NCBI RefSeq assembly: GCF_040412425.1
Contig: NC_089768.1
Coordinates: 885,001-949,000 of the forward strand
From: Macrobrachium rosenbergii
Lineage: Eukaryota; Arthropoda; Malacostraca; Decapoda; Palaemonidae
Length of the DNA: 64,000 bases
Reading direction: 5' to 3'
The number at the start of each line of letters is the position of its first letter. Position 1 is the stretch's first letter. Of this stretch, positions 49,360-61,689 are shown in pieces. The notes under the pieces were generated by a model. The model was not told the DNA's origin. It saw only the letters and a program-made list of their open reading frames with translations, and did not search any database. The position numbers and the translations under genes were made by a program.

Positions 49360-51554
49360 CCCTTTAACGCCAAAGCCCTATTTACAAAAACGTCTCCCGT
49401 ATGCCGGCGGCGTTCGGTGAGTTAGCGCCGAAGCGGAAAAAAAGTTTTTTTCAAAAAATCACAGCACGCTTAGTTTTTAAGATTAAGAGTTCATTTTTGG
49501 CTCATTTTTTTGTCATTGCCTGAAGTTTAGTATGCAACCATCAGAAATAAAAAAAATATCATTATCATATATAAATATTGGAATATATGACAGCGAAAAA
49601 AAAAAAAAACTCGTATGTAATTGTATACAAATCGCTGTAAGCAAAACTGTTAAAGCTAATGAGTTAATTTTTTTAGTTGTATTGTACACTAAATTGCGAT
49701 GATTTTGGTATATAACAAATTTTAAAACGATCAAAGCAACACAGAGAAAATATTATCGCAAAATGATGCATGAATTAAATGCTAGCGGACGTAAAAAAAT
49801 TTTTTTCAATAATTCACCATAAATCGAAATATTGTGCTAGAGACTTCCTGTTTGTTGAAAAATGAAGCTAATTGATTGAATATTACTAGACTGTAAGTGT
49901 TTTAGCTTACAATTGCAGTTTTCGACCATTTTGGTCGAGTTAAAGTTGACCGAAAAGTCGAATTTTTCTATTTATCGTGATTTATATGGAAATATTTCAA
50001 AACCGATAAAAGCTAAAACCATGAGTTATTTTTGTTGTATTGTACATGAAATTGCACACATTTTCATATATAAAACTTTATGTAACGACTAATATAAAGC
50101 GGTGCAAATATTACGACAACGAGACGAAAGAATTTCTGAGATGTTCGGCTGAGTTACAGCGCAGAGCGTAAGGAAAATGTTTTTTTAAATTCACCATAAA
50201 TCGAAATATTGTGCTAGAGACTTCCAATTTATTGCAAAATGAAGTTAAACGATTGAATATTACTAGAATGTAAGAGTTTTAGCTTACAATTGCGTTTTTA
50301 CCATTTCAGTCGAGTTAAAGTTGACCAAGTTTGAAATTTTGGCAGTTATCGTGATTTATGTGAAAATATTTCAAAACTGATAAAAGCTACAACCATGAGC
50401 TATTTTCTGTTGTATTCTACATGAAATTGCGCACATTTTCATACATAAAAGTTTATGTAATGACTAATGTAAAACGATGCAAACATTACGACAACATGAC
50501 GAAAGAATTTCTGAGATGTTCGGCGGAGTTACGCGCCCAGACGTAAGGAAAATTTTTTTTTTTTTTTCAGAAATTCACCATAAATCGAAATATTGTGCTA
50601 GAGACTTCCAGTTTGTTGCAAAATGAAGGTACATGATTGAATATTACTAGAATGTAAGAGTTTTAGCTTATAATTGCGTTTTTTTACCATTTCGGTCGAG
50701 TTAAAGTTGACCGAAGCTTGAAATTTTGGCAGTTATCATGATTTATATGAAAATATTTCAAAACTGATAAAAGCTACAACCATGAGTTATTTTCTGTTGT
50801 ATTCTACATGAAATTGCGCACATTTCCATATATAAAATTTTATGTAACGACTAATATAAAACAATGCAAACATTACAACAACGTGACGAAAGAATTTCTG
50901 GCGCGGATGTAAGGAAAAAGTTTTTTCAGAAATTCACCATAAATCGAAATATTGTGCTAGAGATTTCCAATTGGTTGCAAAATGAAGGTAAATGATTGAA
51001 TATTACTAGATCGTAAGAGTTTTAGCTTAAAATTGCGTTTTTTTACCATTTCGGTCGAGTCAAAGTTGACCGAAGGTTGAAATTTTGGCAGTTATCGTGG
51101 TTTATATGAAAATATTTCCAAACTGATAAAAGCTACAACCATGGGTTGTATTTTGCTGTATTGTACATGAATTTGCGCACATTTTCATATATAAAACTTT
51201 ATGTAACGGCTAATATAGAACCGTGCAAAAATTACGACAAAATGACGAAAGAATTTATTAAATTTTTCGGCTGAGTTACCGCCGTCGCGTAAGTAAGAAA
51301 AAGTTTTTTTCAAAAATTCACCATAAATCGAAATATTGTGCTAGAGACTTCCAGTTTGTTGCAAAATGAAGGTACATGATTGAATATTACCAGAATGTAA
51401 GAGTTTTAGCTTACAATTGCGTTTTTCGACCATTTCGGTCGAGTCAAAGTTGACCGAAGGTTGAAATTTTTTGTAGTCGACGTACGGTACGTCCACTTGG
51501 CACCCAACAGACAATTTTAGTCGACGTATGATACGTCCAATAGGCGTTTAAGGG
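49360..51554. mobile_element. MITE-C, long copy with five internal subrepeats
   Basis: TTAA (49356-49359), CCCTTTAACGCC at the left; GGCGTTTAAGGG, TTAA (51555-51558) at the right: 2.2 kb. The marker attgtgctagagacttcc occurs at about 49831, 50208, 50592, 50951 and 51335, giving five units of about 360-385 bp. Each contains cattttcatatataaaac and a ttcggtcgagt block. No ORF encodes a transposase. Confidence 0.8.
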
Positions 51555-51558
51555 TTAA

Positions 51559-52547
<989 letters not shown>

Positions 52548-52759
52548 TAACACCATTATCATGTGTAATTTCTCATTTCTTTCATTGCTACTTAGGCCCG
52601 TCATTTTGATGCCTCTTATGAAGTTAACTGAATATATAACGCCTATTTTTTATTTCTTATTATCTAAGTTTCTAAAGAATTCAAACTAGCAAGAAGTTCA
52701 ACATTAATTTAGTTAATGCTAAATGCCAGCAGTGAAGAAGACTACCATGCTCATCAGTG

Positions 52760-53231
52760 GAGAATGTCTCCTCCTCATCGCAAAAGATGACTCTTACAGA
52801 AATCATCGGCCACTGGATTATATTATAACGCAAACCCTAGCCTCTATTCTTTGTGTTTCGCTGATATGAAGTGTTTCTTGGCAGGAATATGATGAAATAA
52901 TATCTTGGTCTCATGTAGCCTGTTACGGATGGTTTGAGCAGCAACTTGAAGGGAAAGCATAATGTTCTCTCTTCATAGCAACACCGTTTGTCAAGGGAGT
53001 TAGGCGGAGCTCCTTCAGTGATCATCCGATGATGATCCTTAACAGTAGTGCAACAATGGGGTCGTCCTCCACTTTTTACAATGAATTTATCACATTTCCT
53101 TGTTCTCTCTGTTGTTGTATCCCTCTATACATGGTTGTTTTATTTACGCTAAGCTGCCAAGCAATATCTACAATAGAGACATTAGTCTTATGCAAGCTAA
53201 TGATTGTGGTGCGGCTCAGTCTGTTGCCCAT
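52760..53231 (-). pseudogene. Tc1-like transposase remnant
   Basis: From 53231 the minus strand reads MGNRLSRTTIISLHKTNVSI, then VDIAWQLSVNKTTMYRGIQ (helix-turn-helix). Further on come TVKDH and HRMITEGAPPNSLDKRCCYE. After frame changes, FISAKHKE and RLGFALQYN near 52850-52820 and VIFCDEEE near 52780 follow, matching the order of a Tc1 transposase up to its second catalytic region. It is about 470 bp with several shifts. It is distinct from the 26.8 kb mariner. Confidence 0.7.
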
Positions 53232-53724
53232 CTTATCGGTGCAAGTGACGAGACAGTTTAGTTTAACTTTCCTGCCCGAATGTGAAGTCACACGATAACA
53301 TACTACGTTATGAGATTTTTTGTTTTTTGTTTTTGACAACAATAATGGTTGAATTCTTTCTTTCTTTATATATAATTTCATTGATGATTATTCAATATTA
53401 TTTTATTAGTCAATAAGCTTTTATCTGGATTTGAAATATAGTTTCTTCTTTGACTCTTTTGCCCAATCATCTGAAGTGAAATTTTTCAAAGTGTTTTGTC
53501 ATTTTTCGTAATATGAATTTTTCACTCACCATTCTTTTTTATATTGTTAACCGTATGATTAATAACCAGAGTCGAATAAGAAAATTACATTTCCTTGTAA
53601 ATATCAAAAGAACAAATTACTGTTAGGTTAACGAAAACTTCTGGAACATGTTGCAAAACATTTTTGAGTGACTGTACATGGATTATTAGTGTACAATTAT
53701 ATGTTACCAAAAGGTATAGAAAAT

Positions 53725-53737
<13 letters not shown>
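53232..53737. other. Unassigned intron sequence
   Basis: AT-rich; may contain the 5' end of the Tc1-like remnant, but no terminal repeat was found. Confidence 0.35.

Positions 53738-53797
<60 letters not shown>
53738..53797. repeat. (TA)n microsatellite
   Basis: About 60 bp of TA after (CA)n, left of the hairpin. Confidence 0.93.
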
Positions 53798-53799
<2 letters not shown>

Positions 53800-53829
53800 T
53801 ATGATCACTTTTGTACGTGATTCATTTAT

Positions 53830-53903
53830 CACACATTACCACAGGTGAAAAATAAGAAACGGGTGTAGGTCCTTATTTTCTTATTTTTCACCTGTGGTAA
53901 TGT

Positions 53904-53909
<6 letters not shown>
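53830..53909. repeat. Near-perfect hairpin
   Basis: cacacattaccacaggtg followed by aaaaataag at the left is inverted at 53880-53909 (cttatttttcacctgtgg). The arms are about 30 bp and the loop about 20 bp. TA arrays flank both sides. Confidence 0.85.

Positions 53910-53959
<50 letters not shown>
53907..53959. repeat. (TA)n microsatellite
   Basis: About 52 bp of TA, right of the hairpin. Confidence 0.93.
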
Positions 53960-53961
<2 letters not shown>

Positions 53962-54368
53962 GAGATGTATGGAAGACTTGATTGTTGTGGTATAAGTTTG
54001 GATGATGCAGTTGTTAAGCCAAGCTGGTTATTACCTCTTATCTACTATTCAGAAAAGTGTAGGTGTAGTTAAAATACATTTAGTGAGCATTATGTGTTTA
54101 TTATTTTTATACACCATGCATGTAAACATAATTAAGGAAGTTACACATAGCATCTGCTGTTACATTTCCTCTGTGGTGTGTTTTTATATAACACTGTGAG
54201 TAGGGTTAAAGATGTTTTTAAGGGGCTTTTTTGTGACTTACATAAATTTTGAACTTATACAAGTTCAGGAACCTAATCCTTCTGTTTATAGAGGAGTCAC
54301 TATTTAGAAATGTTTTACTATTCATGTCAGTGTCATGAATACCCAGCAGTTTACTGTATATATGTATA

Positions 54369-55514
54369 CAGTAATACCCAGAACTTGCGCAATTCGAGTT
54401 GCTCGAATTCAGAGGTCTGGTTAAACAAATCATTTATAACTAACTAACTATGTGTAAATTAAATAATATAAAGTAATAAAAATAGTCTTTCTCTGTCTCT
54501 CTCTTACTGAGATGAGAGAATTTTTATGGCACCTGTATACAAATGTTTATTAGTTCTGTATGATGAATTAATTATTTATTTATTTATCTAATAATAAGTA
54601 CTAATTTTCAAATATTAATAATATTAAATAATAATAATAACAATAATAATAATAATAATATAACTGTAATTACAAAATTTATACTATGTATGTGGTACAT
54701 GTTTTAAACAAACAAATATCATTCCCGTGTCTTTTGTAAACTCGCTCGAGGGCAAAGCTGTCAAATATGTCTAATTTATGTGACAGGATGGGGGAATGTT
54801 GCCAATAATGGATAAAAGGATTCCTAAGTAATTCTCTCTCTCTCTCTCTCTCCATAATAATTTATAAATAATTTCACTCTCTTAACGTAAGGACAACAAT
54901 TCTCTCTCTCTCTCTCATTCATAGTTAGCGCTCACACATATTTTACAAGTTATTACTATTTCTCTGTATGTCTTTACCTGTACAATAGAAAATTTTAAAC
55001 TGATCTAATTTCACCTGTACCATCTATGAACTGTAAATGCGCTGTTGTTGTAAATATTATGTTCTAAAACATACAGACAACTAAGAGTTGCATTACCGCA
55101 GTCCAAATAAAAAACACTTGTTTGTTCATGGAAAATCATTTCAGAACAAAGAGAAAGAGATGTTACTAGAATAAAGTAGTTCTTAGAAACGAAGTTGAGA
55201 AGATTTCTAAAAATAGATTGGTCGGAAGGGGGAGAAAGAGAAATAGTATGTGCAATCTTCACATTCCTATATTTTTATGTCAACCATTTATTTCTTTTTT
55301 AAGGGTAATGTATTAAGCTAACTTTTACAGTAACTTTAATTTCATTTAAAAGTTATCTTAATACTTTAGGAGCATGATTAGGGTCATATTTAGTGTTTAA
55401 ACTCTAGAAATAAGCAGTTATTAGCATTTTCAGAGACCTTACCAAACTTATGCGAAAGTTCGCTTAGCGTGAGGAGTTCTGGAACTTAACCTTGCATAAG
55501 TTTGGGGTATGACT
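54369..55514. mobile_element. Possible pogo/Tigger-like non-autonomous element
   Basis: TA, CAGTAATACCCAGAACTTGC at the left and tgcataagtttggggtatga at the right are imperfect inverses. Both inner flanks carry further inverted pieces (cgaattcag / aaagttcgc). The interior has (AAT)n and (CT)n runs, and 54640-54800 resembles the foldback at 17.7 kb (gtcaaatatgtctaattta). No transposase is seen. Confidence 0.35.
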
Positions 55515-55685
55515 ATGGCTGGAATATTGTCATTGGTTTTAATGCTAGGAATTATTTGCAACAAAAGTTTCAGGGTAACAATTTACTCTAAGTTGTTTTT
55601 ATGATTTTGACACGGAAGTTTCTATGCTTTTGATGTTAATGTTTTAACTGTTATTAGTGTTATTTACTGAATTTTCATTTTACAG

Positions 55686-55856
55686 GTGATACTTGAGAAT
55701 GTTATCTACCATTTACTGGGCATATGCAGTCAACACAGTTTTAACCATCTCAGTGTGACCCTTCCTTCCACAAGTGCAACATTGCTCAAGCATCTCCACA
55801 AGAATTATGAGAACTTTTATAGATATCACTCCCATGTAGGGAAGAGAAGGACATAA
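55686..55856 (+). CDS. URB2: URB2-like protein, terminal exon with stop codon
   Basis: The acceptor cattttacag (ends 55685) is followed by 56 codons and a TAA at 55854-55856. The reading starts VILENVIYHLLGICSQHSF and ends HKNYENFYRYHSHVGKRRT. The pattern is a Leu-rich helix, then an N-x-x-Leu-P-S-x-x-x-x-L-x-K-x-L-x-x-x-Y segment, then His/Tyr and a basic tail. It is how I recognise the extreme C-terminus of Urb2/Npa2 proteins (family knowledge, not a search), and it is the best single piece of evidence for the gene's identity. The 3' UTR follows directly, with two AATAAA signals within 450 bp. Confidence 0.75.
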   Translation: MILENVIYHLLGICSQHSFNHLSVTLPSTSATLLKHLHKNYENFYRYHSHVGKRRT

Positions 55857-56151
55857 ATCATCTGTATACCATGTGCTCATTTGGATTTTTTGTATAACAA
55901 AAATTTGTTTCTTCATAAGACATCACTATCATGCAGATATTTTATCATCACTCTTGATAATCATACTAAAATTTCAAGGGTCCTTATTCTACTTTATTGT
56001 TCTGCCACTTCCTTTATCATGGGCTTTGTTTATATTAGATATGTATAATTGCTTGTATTATAAATGTTGCAATTCAAAACTTGTATTTTCAGGAGCACTG
56101 TTAATTCCACAATCGATGGTGAGAAAAATTTTCTTAGGCATTGAGTTCTGT

Positions 56152-56157
56152 AATAAA
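56152..56157 (+). terminator. Polyadenylation signal, first candidate
   Basis: AATAAA lies 296 bp after the stop codon of the URB2-like gene, inside an AT-rich region consistent with a 3' UTR. The hexamer also occurs by chance in AT-rich DNA, so cDNA 3' ends would decide. Confidence 0.45.
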
Positions 56158-56299
56158 ATCAAGAACAAATAGTGTATTTCTCAGTGTTGATGGTGCTTTG
56201 ACCTTGAAGACTCACCCCAATTCTGACTATTCTGACTAGCAATATGTTGAAAATATGTTGACTATTGTAATTTTTTCAGTTTCATTATTTTTATTATTT

Positions 56300-56305
56300 A
56301 ATAAA
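56300..56305 (+). terminator. Polyadenylation signal, second candidate
   Basis: AATAAA followed by a T-rich and GT-containing stretch (cttttttgaagttgg) lies 444 bp after the stop codon. The T/GT-rich downstream element makes it the better of the two candidate 3' ends. It is upstream of the DIRS-C2 terminus at 56588. Confidence 0.5.
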
Positions 56306-56825
56306 CTTTTTTGAAGTTGGCATACTAGAGAACCAAAAAATTTAAAACAGATTACTAAGTAACATATACAGTAGAAACTGGCCAACTGGATCTCAGTGCC
56401 TGCAAATGGGTGAGGCTACAGCTGGTGCTCCAAAGATATTGATAGCATTAGATGTAGGTTTATGAAGACATTGGAAAAACTAAACACCACAGTTAGAAAT
56501 ACTATATGAGATGGAATAATGTTTCATTGCAAATTTATACTTTTTAAAAACACCTCAGAAACATATCCAAAATAGATCAAAACAAAATGACAAATTTTAA
56601 ATCAGTTTGTATTTTTCATAACTAACAAACCTTCAGTCTTAACGTAAGGATAAATTCCCTGGCGGTAGCTGGAGTCTGGTTAAAAACAACGCAAGGAGTT
56701 GGTGGCAACTGGCATCAGCCAATAGGGGAGGAGGAAGCTACGCCACCTGCTTTAACATATCTATGCATCATCATTTCCTTCTAGCCCAGGAAAATATGAG
56801 GGGTGGCTTGAGGTGGGCCGTATAT

Positions 56826-56925
56826 GTTAAGACCGAAGGTTTGTTGGTTTTGAAAAATACAGTTTATTTCAAATTTGTCATTTGTTCATATATGGAGCAA
56901 ACCTTGGTCTTAACATAAGGATGAC
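56826..56925 (-). repeat. Internal complementary region of DIRS-C2
   Basis: Its first half (gttaagaccgaaggtttgtt, gaaaaatacag) is the inverse of 56588-56645. Its second half (tgttcatatatggagcaaac) has no partner in the window, as expected if the other end of the element lies past 64000. Confidence 0.7.
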
Positions 56926-57399
56926 TTACTCTTGGAGGGAGAATAAGAGTCTTAGAACCGACAGGAGGTTCGGAACACCTGGGCTCACTTCCTGACCATA
57001 GGAAGGAGTTAAAGCCTCTGATCTGTTGAGCATAGGTTACTGAACAGTCAGACATTTGGGCTAATAGTACATATCTCTATTGTGTCTTGATGATAGTCAA
57101 GAACTGTTGGAGACAACAAAACTTACGCTAGACACCAATGTGTTTGTTGCCATTTCCACTCTCCCTTTGTAAGAGAGAGGAATGGAACTTGCTTCTATAA
57201 AGAATTTGTATTGTGTAGGAACAAACATACAAACTTTATAGAAAGGGAGCTTGCTCACCTGCATCTAACCAGTTCCAGCGTATGATGGAGTATTCTCTCT
57301 ACTGCCTGCCAGTAAAGAAGAAAAAAGAGAGAAAGGAAGAAGACCAGTCATCTCATTCACTCTCACTTTCATATCCAACATCATAGGTAAGATACTAAG

Positions 57400-58578
57400 T
57401 GTCCTGCCAGGGGCACTGGATGAGCTACACAACTTATTGAGCAGCCACCATTGGACCCAACTTGAAAGCCATGGTAGGGCCTAGGCCCCAAACATCATGT
57501 GCTCTTGCATGCACTGTTTCAGCATCTGAATGTGAAGTATAGGTGTAAGCTTGTCAATTCATTTCACATAGCCAAAAAAAGAGACAGTATTCTTGGACAC
57601 TTCTTTCTTGTTCCAGCCTGTGCTAACAAAAAGTCTTTGGCTATCAGGTCTGAGATGCCGAGTCCTTTGTTGATAGCTAGGCAGTGCCCTGATGGGACCT
57701 AACAGTAATTCGTCTGGGTCATCACCAACAAAATCCCGGAGAGACGGGATCGAGAAAGACTCGAATCTGTCATCATGAATAGAGGGATTTTGAGTCTTAG
57801 CTGTGAATTCTAGCACAAATTCGAAGGCTACAGAACTCCAACCCCTTGTATGTTTAACACCATGTAGTTCACCGACCCTCTTTGAAGAAGCCTGGGCCAG
57901 TAAGAAAACTGTCTTGAAGATTAAATTCCTGTCTGTTGAGCTTTCCAAGGATGCATATGGAGGGCAAGTAAGACTGCTGGGCACCATGGTCAGGTCCCAA
58001 TTTGGAGGTTTGAGACCTCTCAGGGAACAGGACTGCTCGAAACTCTTGAGAAGTATAGAAACTTCCCATGACGAAGAGAGATCCACACCTTTTAGATGAA
58101 AAACTTGTCCTAGAGCAGCTCTATAACTCTTGATGGCTGAAATTGAGAATAGTTTCTCCCTACGGAGAAAGATGAAGTCCATTACTTGTTGAATAGACGT
58201 TCCGACAGGAAAGGAACCCCCTTGACGAGACAAATCACAGTAGACTGCCCATTTTCTCTGTTGCTTCTCTGCAAGAAAAGCCTTTCTCTTGCAAGAGATA
58301 CTTGATAGTCTCCAGCCATGAAGAGATAGGGACCCAACCGATTGGTGAAACACCTCTATGTGCAGTTGGCAAAGAAGGTTGTGCCATGAGGAATCTCTCT
58401 CAGAGCTTCGATCAACAAGGTTAGAAGATCGGGAAACCATTCTGCATGTGGGCAAAAGGGAGCCACTAGGGTCATCCTGAGGTTCTGGGAGATCTTCACT
58501 CTTTTGATCACTTGACAGATTAAGCAAAAGAGGAGAAAGGCGTATGCTTCCAGGTGTCCCAGGGATGTTGAAGGGCAT
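57400..58578 (-). pseudogene. DIRS-C2 tyrosine recombinase, catalytic domain damaged
   Basis: The frame 58578-57559 (339 aa) is nearly whole. It has a linker (RLSPLLLNLSSDQKSE), the core-binding region (KQQRKWAVYCDLSRQGG, FISAIKS-like helix) and the box I arginine in QASSKRVGELHGV. The frame ends in SFFGYVK. Past it, at about 57510-57495, the minus strand reads RAHDVW where H-x-x-R is expected, so the arginine has become tryptophan. The segment with the catalytic tyrosine is missing: the sequence passes directly to the downstream flank that follows the gene in C1 (gtggctgctcaa). The enzyme is therefore inactive. Confidence 0.82.
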
Positions 58579-58626
58579 CCTCTGCTACGGGGATCTGGAA
58601 CAACTGAACAAAAAACCTCTAGTTTT

Positions 58627-60151
58627 CTACTGAACCTTGTTGCAAAAAGGTCTGACGTGGGCCTTCCCTACAGATGGCATAGCCTTTCTGCTATCTCCTG
58701 ATGAAGTGACCGTTCCGTCCCCAGTATCTGACCACGATGGGTCAGCCTGTCCACCACTACGTTCCTCTTGCCTGAGATGTATCTGACTGAGAGATCTACT
58801 AGATGGGAGACCACTCACTGGTGTAACTGTATGGTCAACCCGTGAAGATGACGGGATATTAGGCTCCCCCCCCAACCATTTGTTGACATAAGCTGCCACT
58901 GTAGTAGTGTCGGACATGAGGACCTCGGAGTGCCCTGTCACCATTTCTTGAAATTCCTGAAGTGCTAGGAAGGCTGCCCTCAGCTCCAGGATGTTGACAT
59001 GTTATTGTTTCTCTTGGAGACCCCACAGTCCTTATGTTAGATCTCCCAAGTGCGCTCCCCAACCTTCGTATGAGGCATCCGAGAACAGAAGGATTTCCGG
59101 AGGGGTAGAGTGAAGAGGCACCACTAGGGTCAGGTTCTCGTCGTCTAGCCACCATGCTAAGTCTTGCCTTACCTGTTTTGACAGAGGATTCAGAAGCATG
59201 GGGAAATCCCTCAAAGGGGACCAAAATTCCTTCAGTCTCCATTGAAGAGAGTGAAGGTGAAGATGACCTTGAGGAACCAGCTTTTCTAGGGATGCCAAGT
59301 AACCTAGGATAAACTGCCACTGATGACTGATGCGCTGGATGCTTCTCTTTGGACAGGAAGGACTGGGCTATGCTCCTGAACTTGACTAATCTCTGATCTG
59401 ATGGAAACACCTTTGCTGCTGTCGTGTCTATGATCATGCCCAGGTAAAGGATCCTCTGACTGGGAGAAGGGTTCGACTTCTCTAGATTTATCACTATGCT
59501 AAAACTGCGACAAAATTTGAGTAGACGATCTCTGTCTTGGATCAGCTTTACCCGAGAACTCGTGAGGACTAGCCAGTCATCAAGTCTCTCAAGATGTGAA
59601 TCCCATAAGAATGAGCCCAAGTTGGGACTTGGATGAACACTTGTAAACACCTGTAGGGCTGTTGATAGGCCAAAGCAAAGAACCTTGAGTTGGTAGACTA
59701 TTTCTCCAAGCCTGAAGCAAAGAAACTTCCTGGATGAGTGGTGAACTGGAATCTGGAAGTAAGCATCCTTCAGGTCTATAGTCAGCCTGAAGTCGTCCTT
59801 CCTGATGAAAAGGTTGAGAGTCGATAGGTCTATTGCCGGTCTTCAATCGCCCATTGCCTTGGGAACCAGAAAGATGTGACTGTAGAAACCTGGAGAAGGA
59901 TCTTGAACTACCTCCATAATTTTCTTCACTTCTTCATGGAAAGCTAGAAGCTTCGGTGATCCTGTGGCGTACGTTGATTGGTGAAGGGGAAGCTTGGAGA
60001 GAGGAGAAGGAAACTCGAAGGGTAGTATATATCTCAACTGTAGAATATCTACTACCCAGGTCTCCATCTCATACTGCTGCCAAGCTGCCCAATGGCTTGC
60101 CAGGCACCCCCGCTGCTGAAGGAAGTTAGTGGGGAGGGGTGCCCACTCCAT
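58627..60151 (-). pseudogene. DIRS-C2 reverse transcriptase and RNase H (frameshifted)
   Basis: 60151-59843 has the RT N-terminus (VVQDPSPGFYSHIFLVPKAM). About 59800-59660 has the palm (DLKDAYFQIPVH and FGLSTALQVFT, across frame changes). 59650-59400 has LDDWLVLTSSR with the Asp pair and NLEKSNPSPSQRILYLGM. RNase H follows: LLFSDASYEGWGAHLGDL at about 59100-59045, then VLMSDTTTVAAYVNKWLGG at about 58920-58865. Catalytic Asp residues remain, but at least three frame shifts and stops separate the pieces. The reading differs from lineages A and B (FGLSTALQ in place of FGLNIAPR), supporting a separate lineage. Confidence 0.82.
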
Positions 60152-60940
60152 TGTCTACCTCCTCTAGCTCTGCCTCTGCCTCCTCTTCTGGGCCTGGAAG
60201 AACAGGGCTGAAAGGGCCACTTCTGAGTGGTCTTCTAGGCTTGGGGTGGTTAAGGTTGATGACCTCTGTTTGATACTGCCACACTTTGAGGTCTCCTAGG
60301 CGATGTGTAAGAATTAGTTTGAGGTCTTTGTTAGGATGTGCCAGCAAGAGAAATGCCAGATGATTTCGTGACAGCTTGTCAATTGCAGAGTCAAGTTGAT
60401 CCTTGGGAAGGAGAGACACGGAGGTCAAGATATCCCCATTCTGTAAGGCTAGAATGGAATCCATACTGATGAGTTTTGAAACTTTAGAAAGAGAAGCATC
60501 TCTTCTATTTAGTACCAAATTGGGCCACACGTTAGCTGTTAAGTGAGCCATGTAATAAATTGTCTTGCCACCACATTGCAACAACCTAAAGGAGGCAGCA
60601 CACTCTTCAGTGTTGCCCATTGAAGATGAAGAAATCTGATCCACGGTTGTTGGCCATAAGTCAAGCCATGAGGCTGTCTGGCAAGCTGACAAAACGATTG
60701 ATTCCAAGACAACTGCCTCTTAGTTACCAAGGCAACTGCCTCTTAGTTAGAGAAGGATGTACCCTTTGTTGTAATCTGGTCTAATGTCATGCCTGCATCT
60801 AAACAAACCAGGTCTGGGTTAACTTGTTTAGACTGCAAGGAAACCTTGGTGTTCATAAAAGTGTCCATGTTGAGGCAGTAGTGAAGGAAGTAGCTTAAAG
60901 GATCTACTGGAATGGAGTGAATTATCCCTTCCAGAGACAA
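60126..60940 (-). pseudogene. DIRS-C2 ORF1 (gag-like) C-terminal part
   Basis: Two frames, 60940-60743 and 60707-60126, carry a helical gag-like protein (LDAGMTLDQITTKG; then RRDASLSKVSKLISMDSILA and LSRNHLAFLLLAHPNKDLKL). It ends in a basic then Glu-rich tail (PGPEEEAEAELEEVDNG) just before the RT. Its position between the leader and RT matches ORF1 of DIRS-B, but sequence similarity is low. A duplicated 16-bp piece (aaggcaactgcctcttagtt) lies at the frame break near 60720. Confidence 0.6.
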
Positions 60941-61109
60941 GAGAATTCACTTGGCTAAGAATGAAATCAGCATAGAGCATGGTAATCCCAAGGAAGACTT
61001 AACCTCTCTTAGTTCTTAGAAGGGCTTCAACCCCTTAAGTGTGATCCGATGAGGTAGCCCCAGTTTCTTCAACTAGGTCATTGCACCCAAGAATAAGTTC
61101 AATGACCTC

Positions 61110-61118
<9 letters not shown>

Positions 61119-61157
<39 letters not shown>
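61119..61157. repeat. (ATT)n microsatellite
   Basis: About 39 bp of ATT inside the DIRS-C2 ORF1 region. Confidence 0.93.
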
Positions 61158-61689
61158 TTGTTGGATAAAATGGCTGAATTTTGCAAATTTATCTAATACA
61201 GTACTGAGCTTTCTCAATTCTTCTAATAATTCACTTTTCCTGCACATCAGTAGTAGTCAGCAATTGTCCAATGTTCATATTTCGATGGATGAAACAGCAT
61301 ATTTCTTACTGAAGAAATTCTTTATCCTAAAGCATTACAGCAGGTTACTGAAAACTGGGATGTAAATTCGGAGATTTTCCATCTGGTATTTTTGGTGGTA
61401 TTTCTTCTTTTTTCTTTTTCTGATGTCGGTCAGGTATTTTCAGTACTTTTTCTGTTGACATGTTTCAACCAGCTCGATGGTCATCTGGACATTGGGATAA
61501 GTCTGGAGACACAGGGTGCTCGTGGCGGTATATATAGGGGGTCTCAGATCAGGTTGGTGTTACTGTTCAACGAATCTGGCTGCTCTCGGCAGATAAAGGG
61601 GATCAGGGATCAATTGTGAATGTGAAAGATCTCTGTTGAAATACAAGTTATGAAAAAATGACAAACGAGACCATCCGTTGATGGTCCAA

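Larger units (their letters stand above)
55857..56587 (+). other. Probable 3' UTR and 3' flank of the URB2-like gene
   Basis: AT-rich sequence after the stop codon with the two polyadenylation signals. The transcript probably ends within about 470 bp. The DIRS-C2 terminus begins at 56588. Confidence 0.5.
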
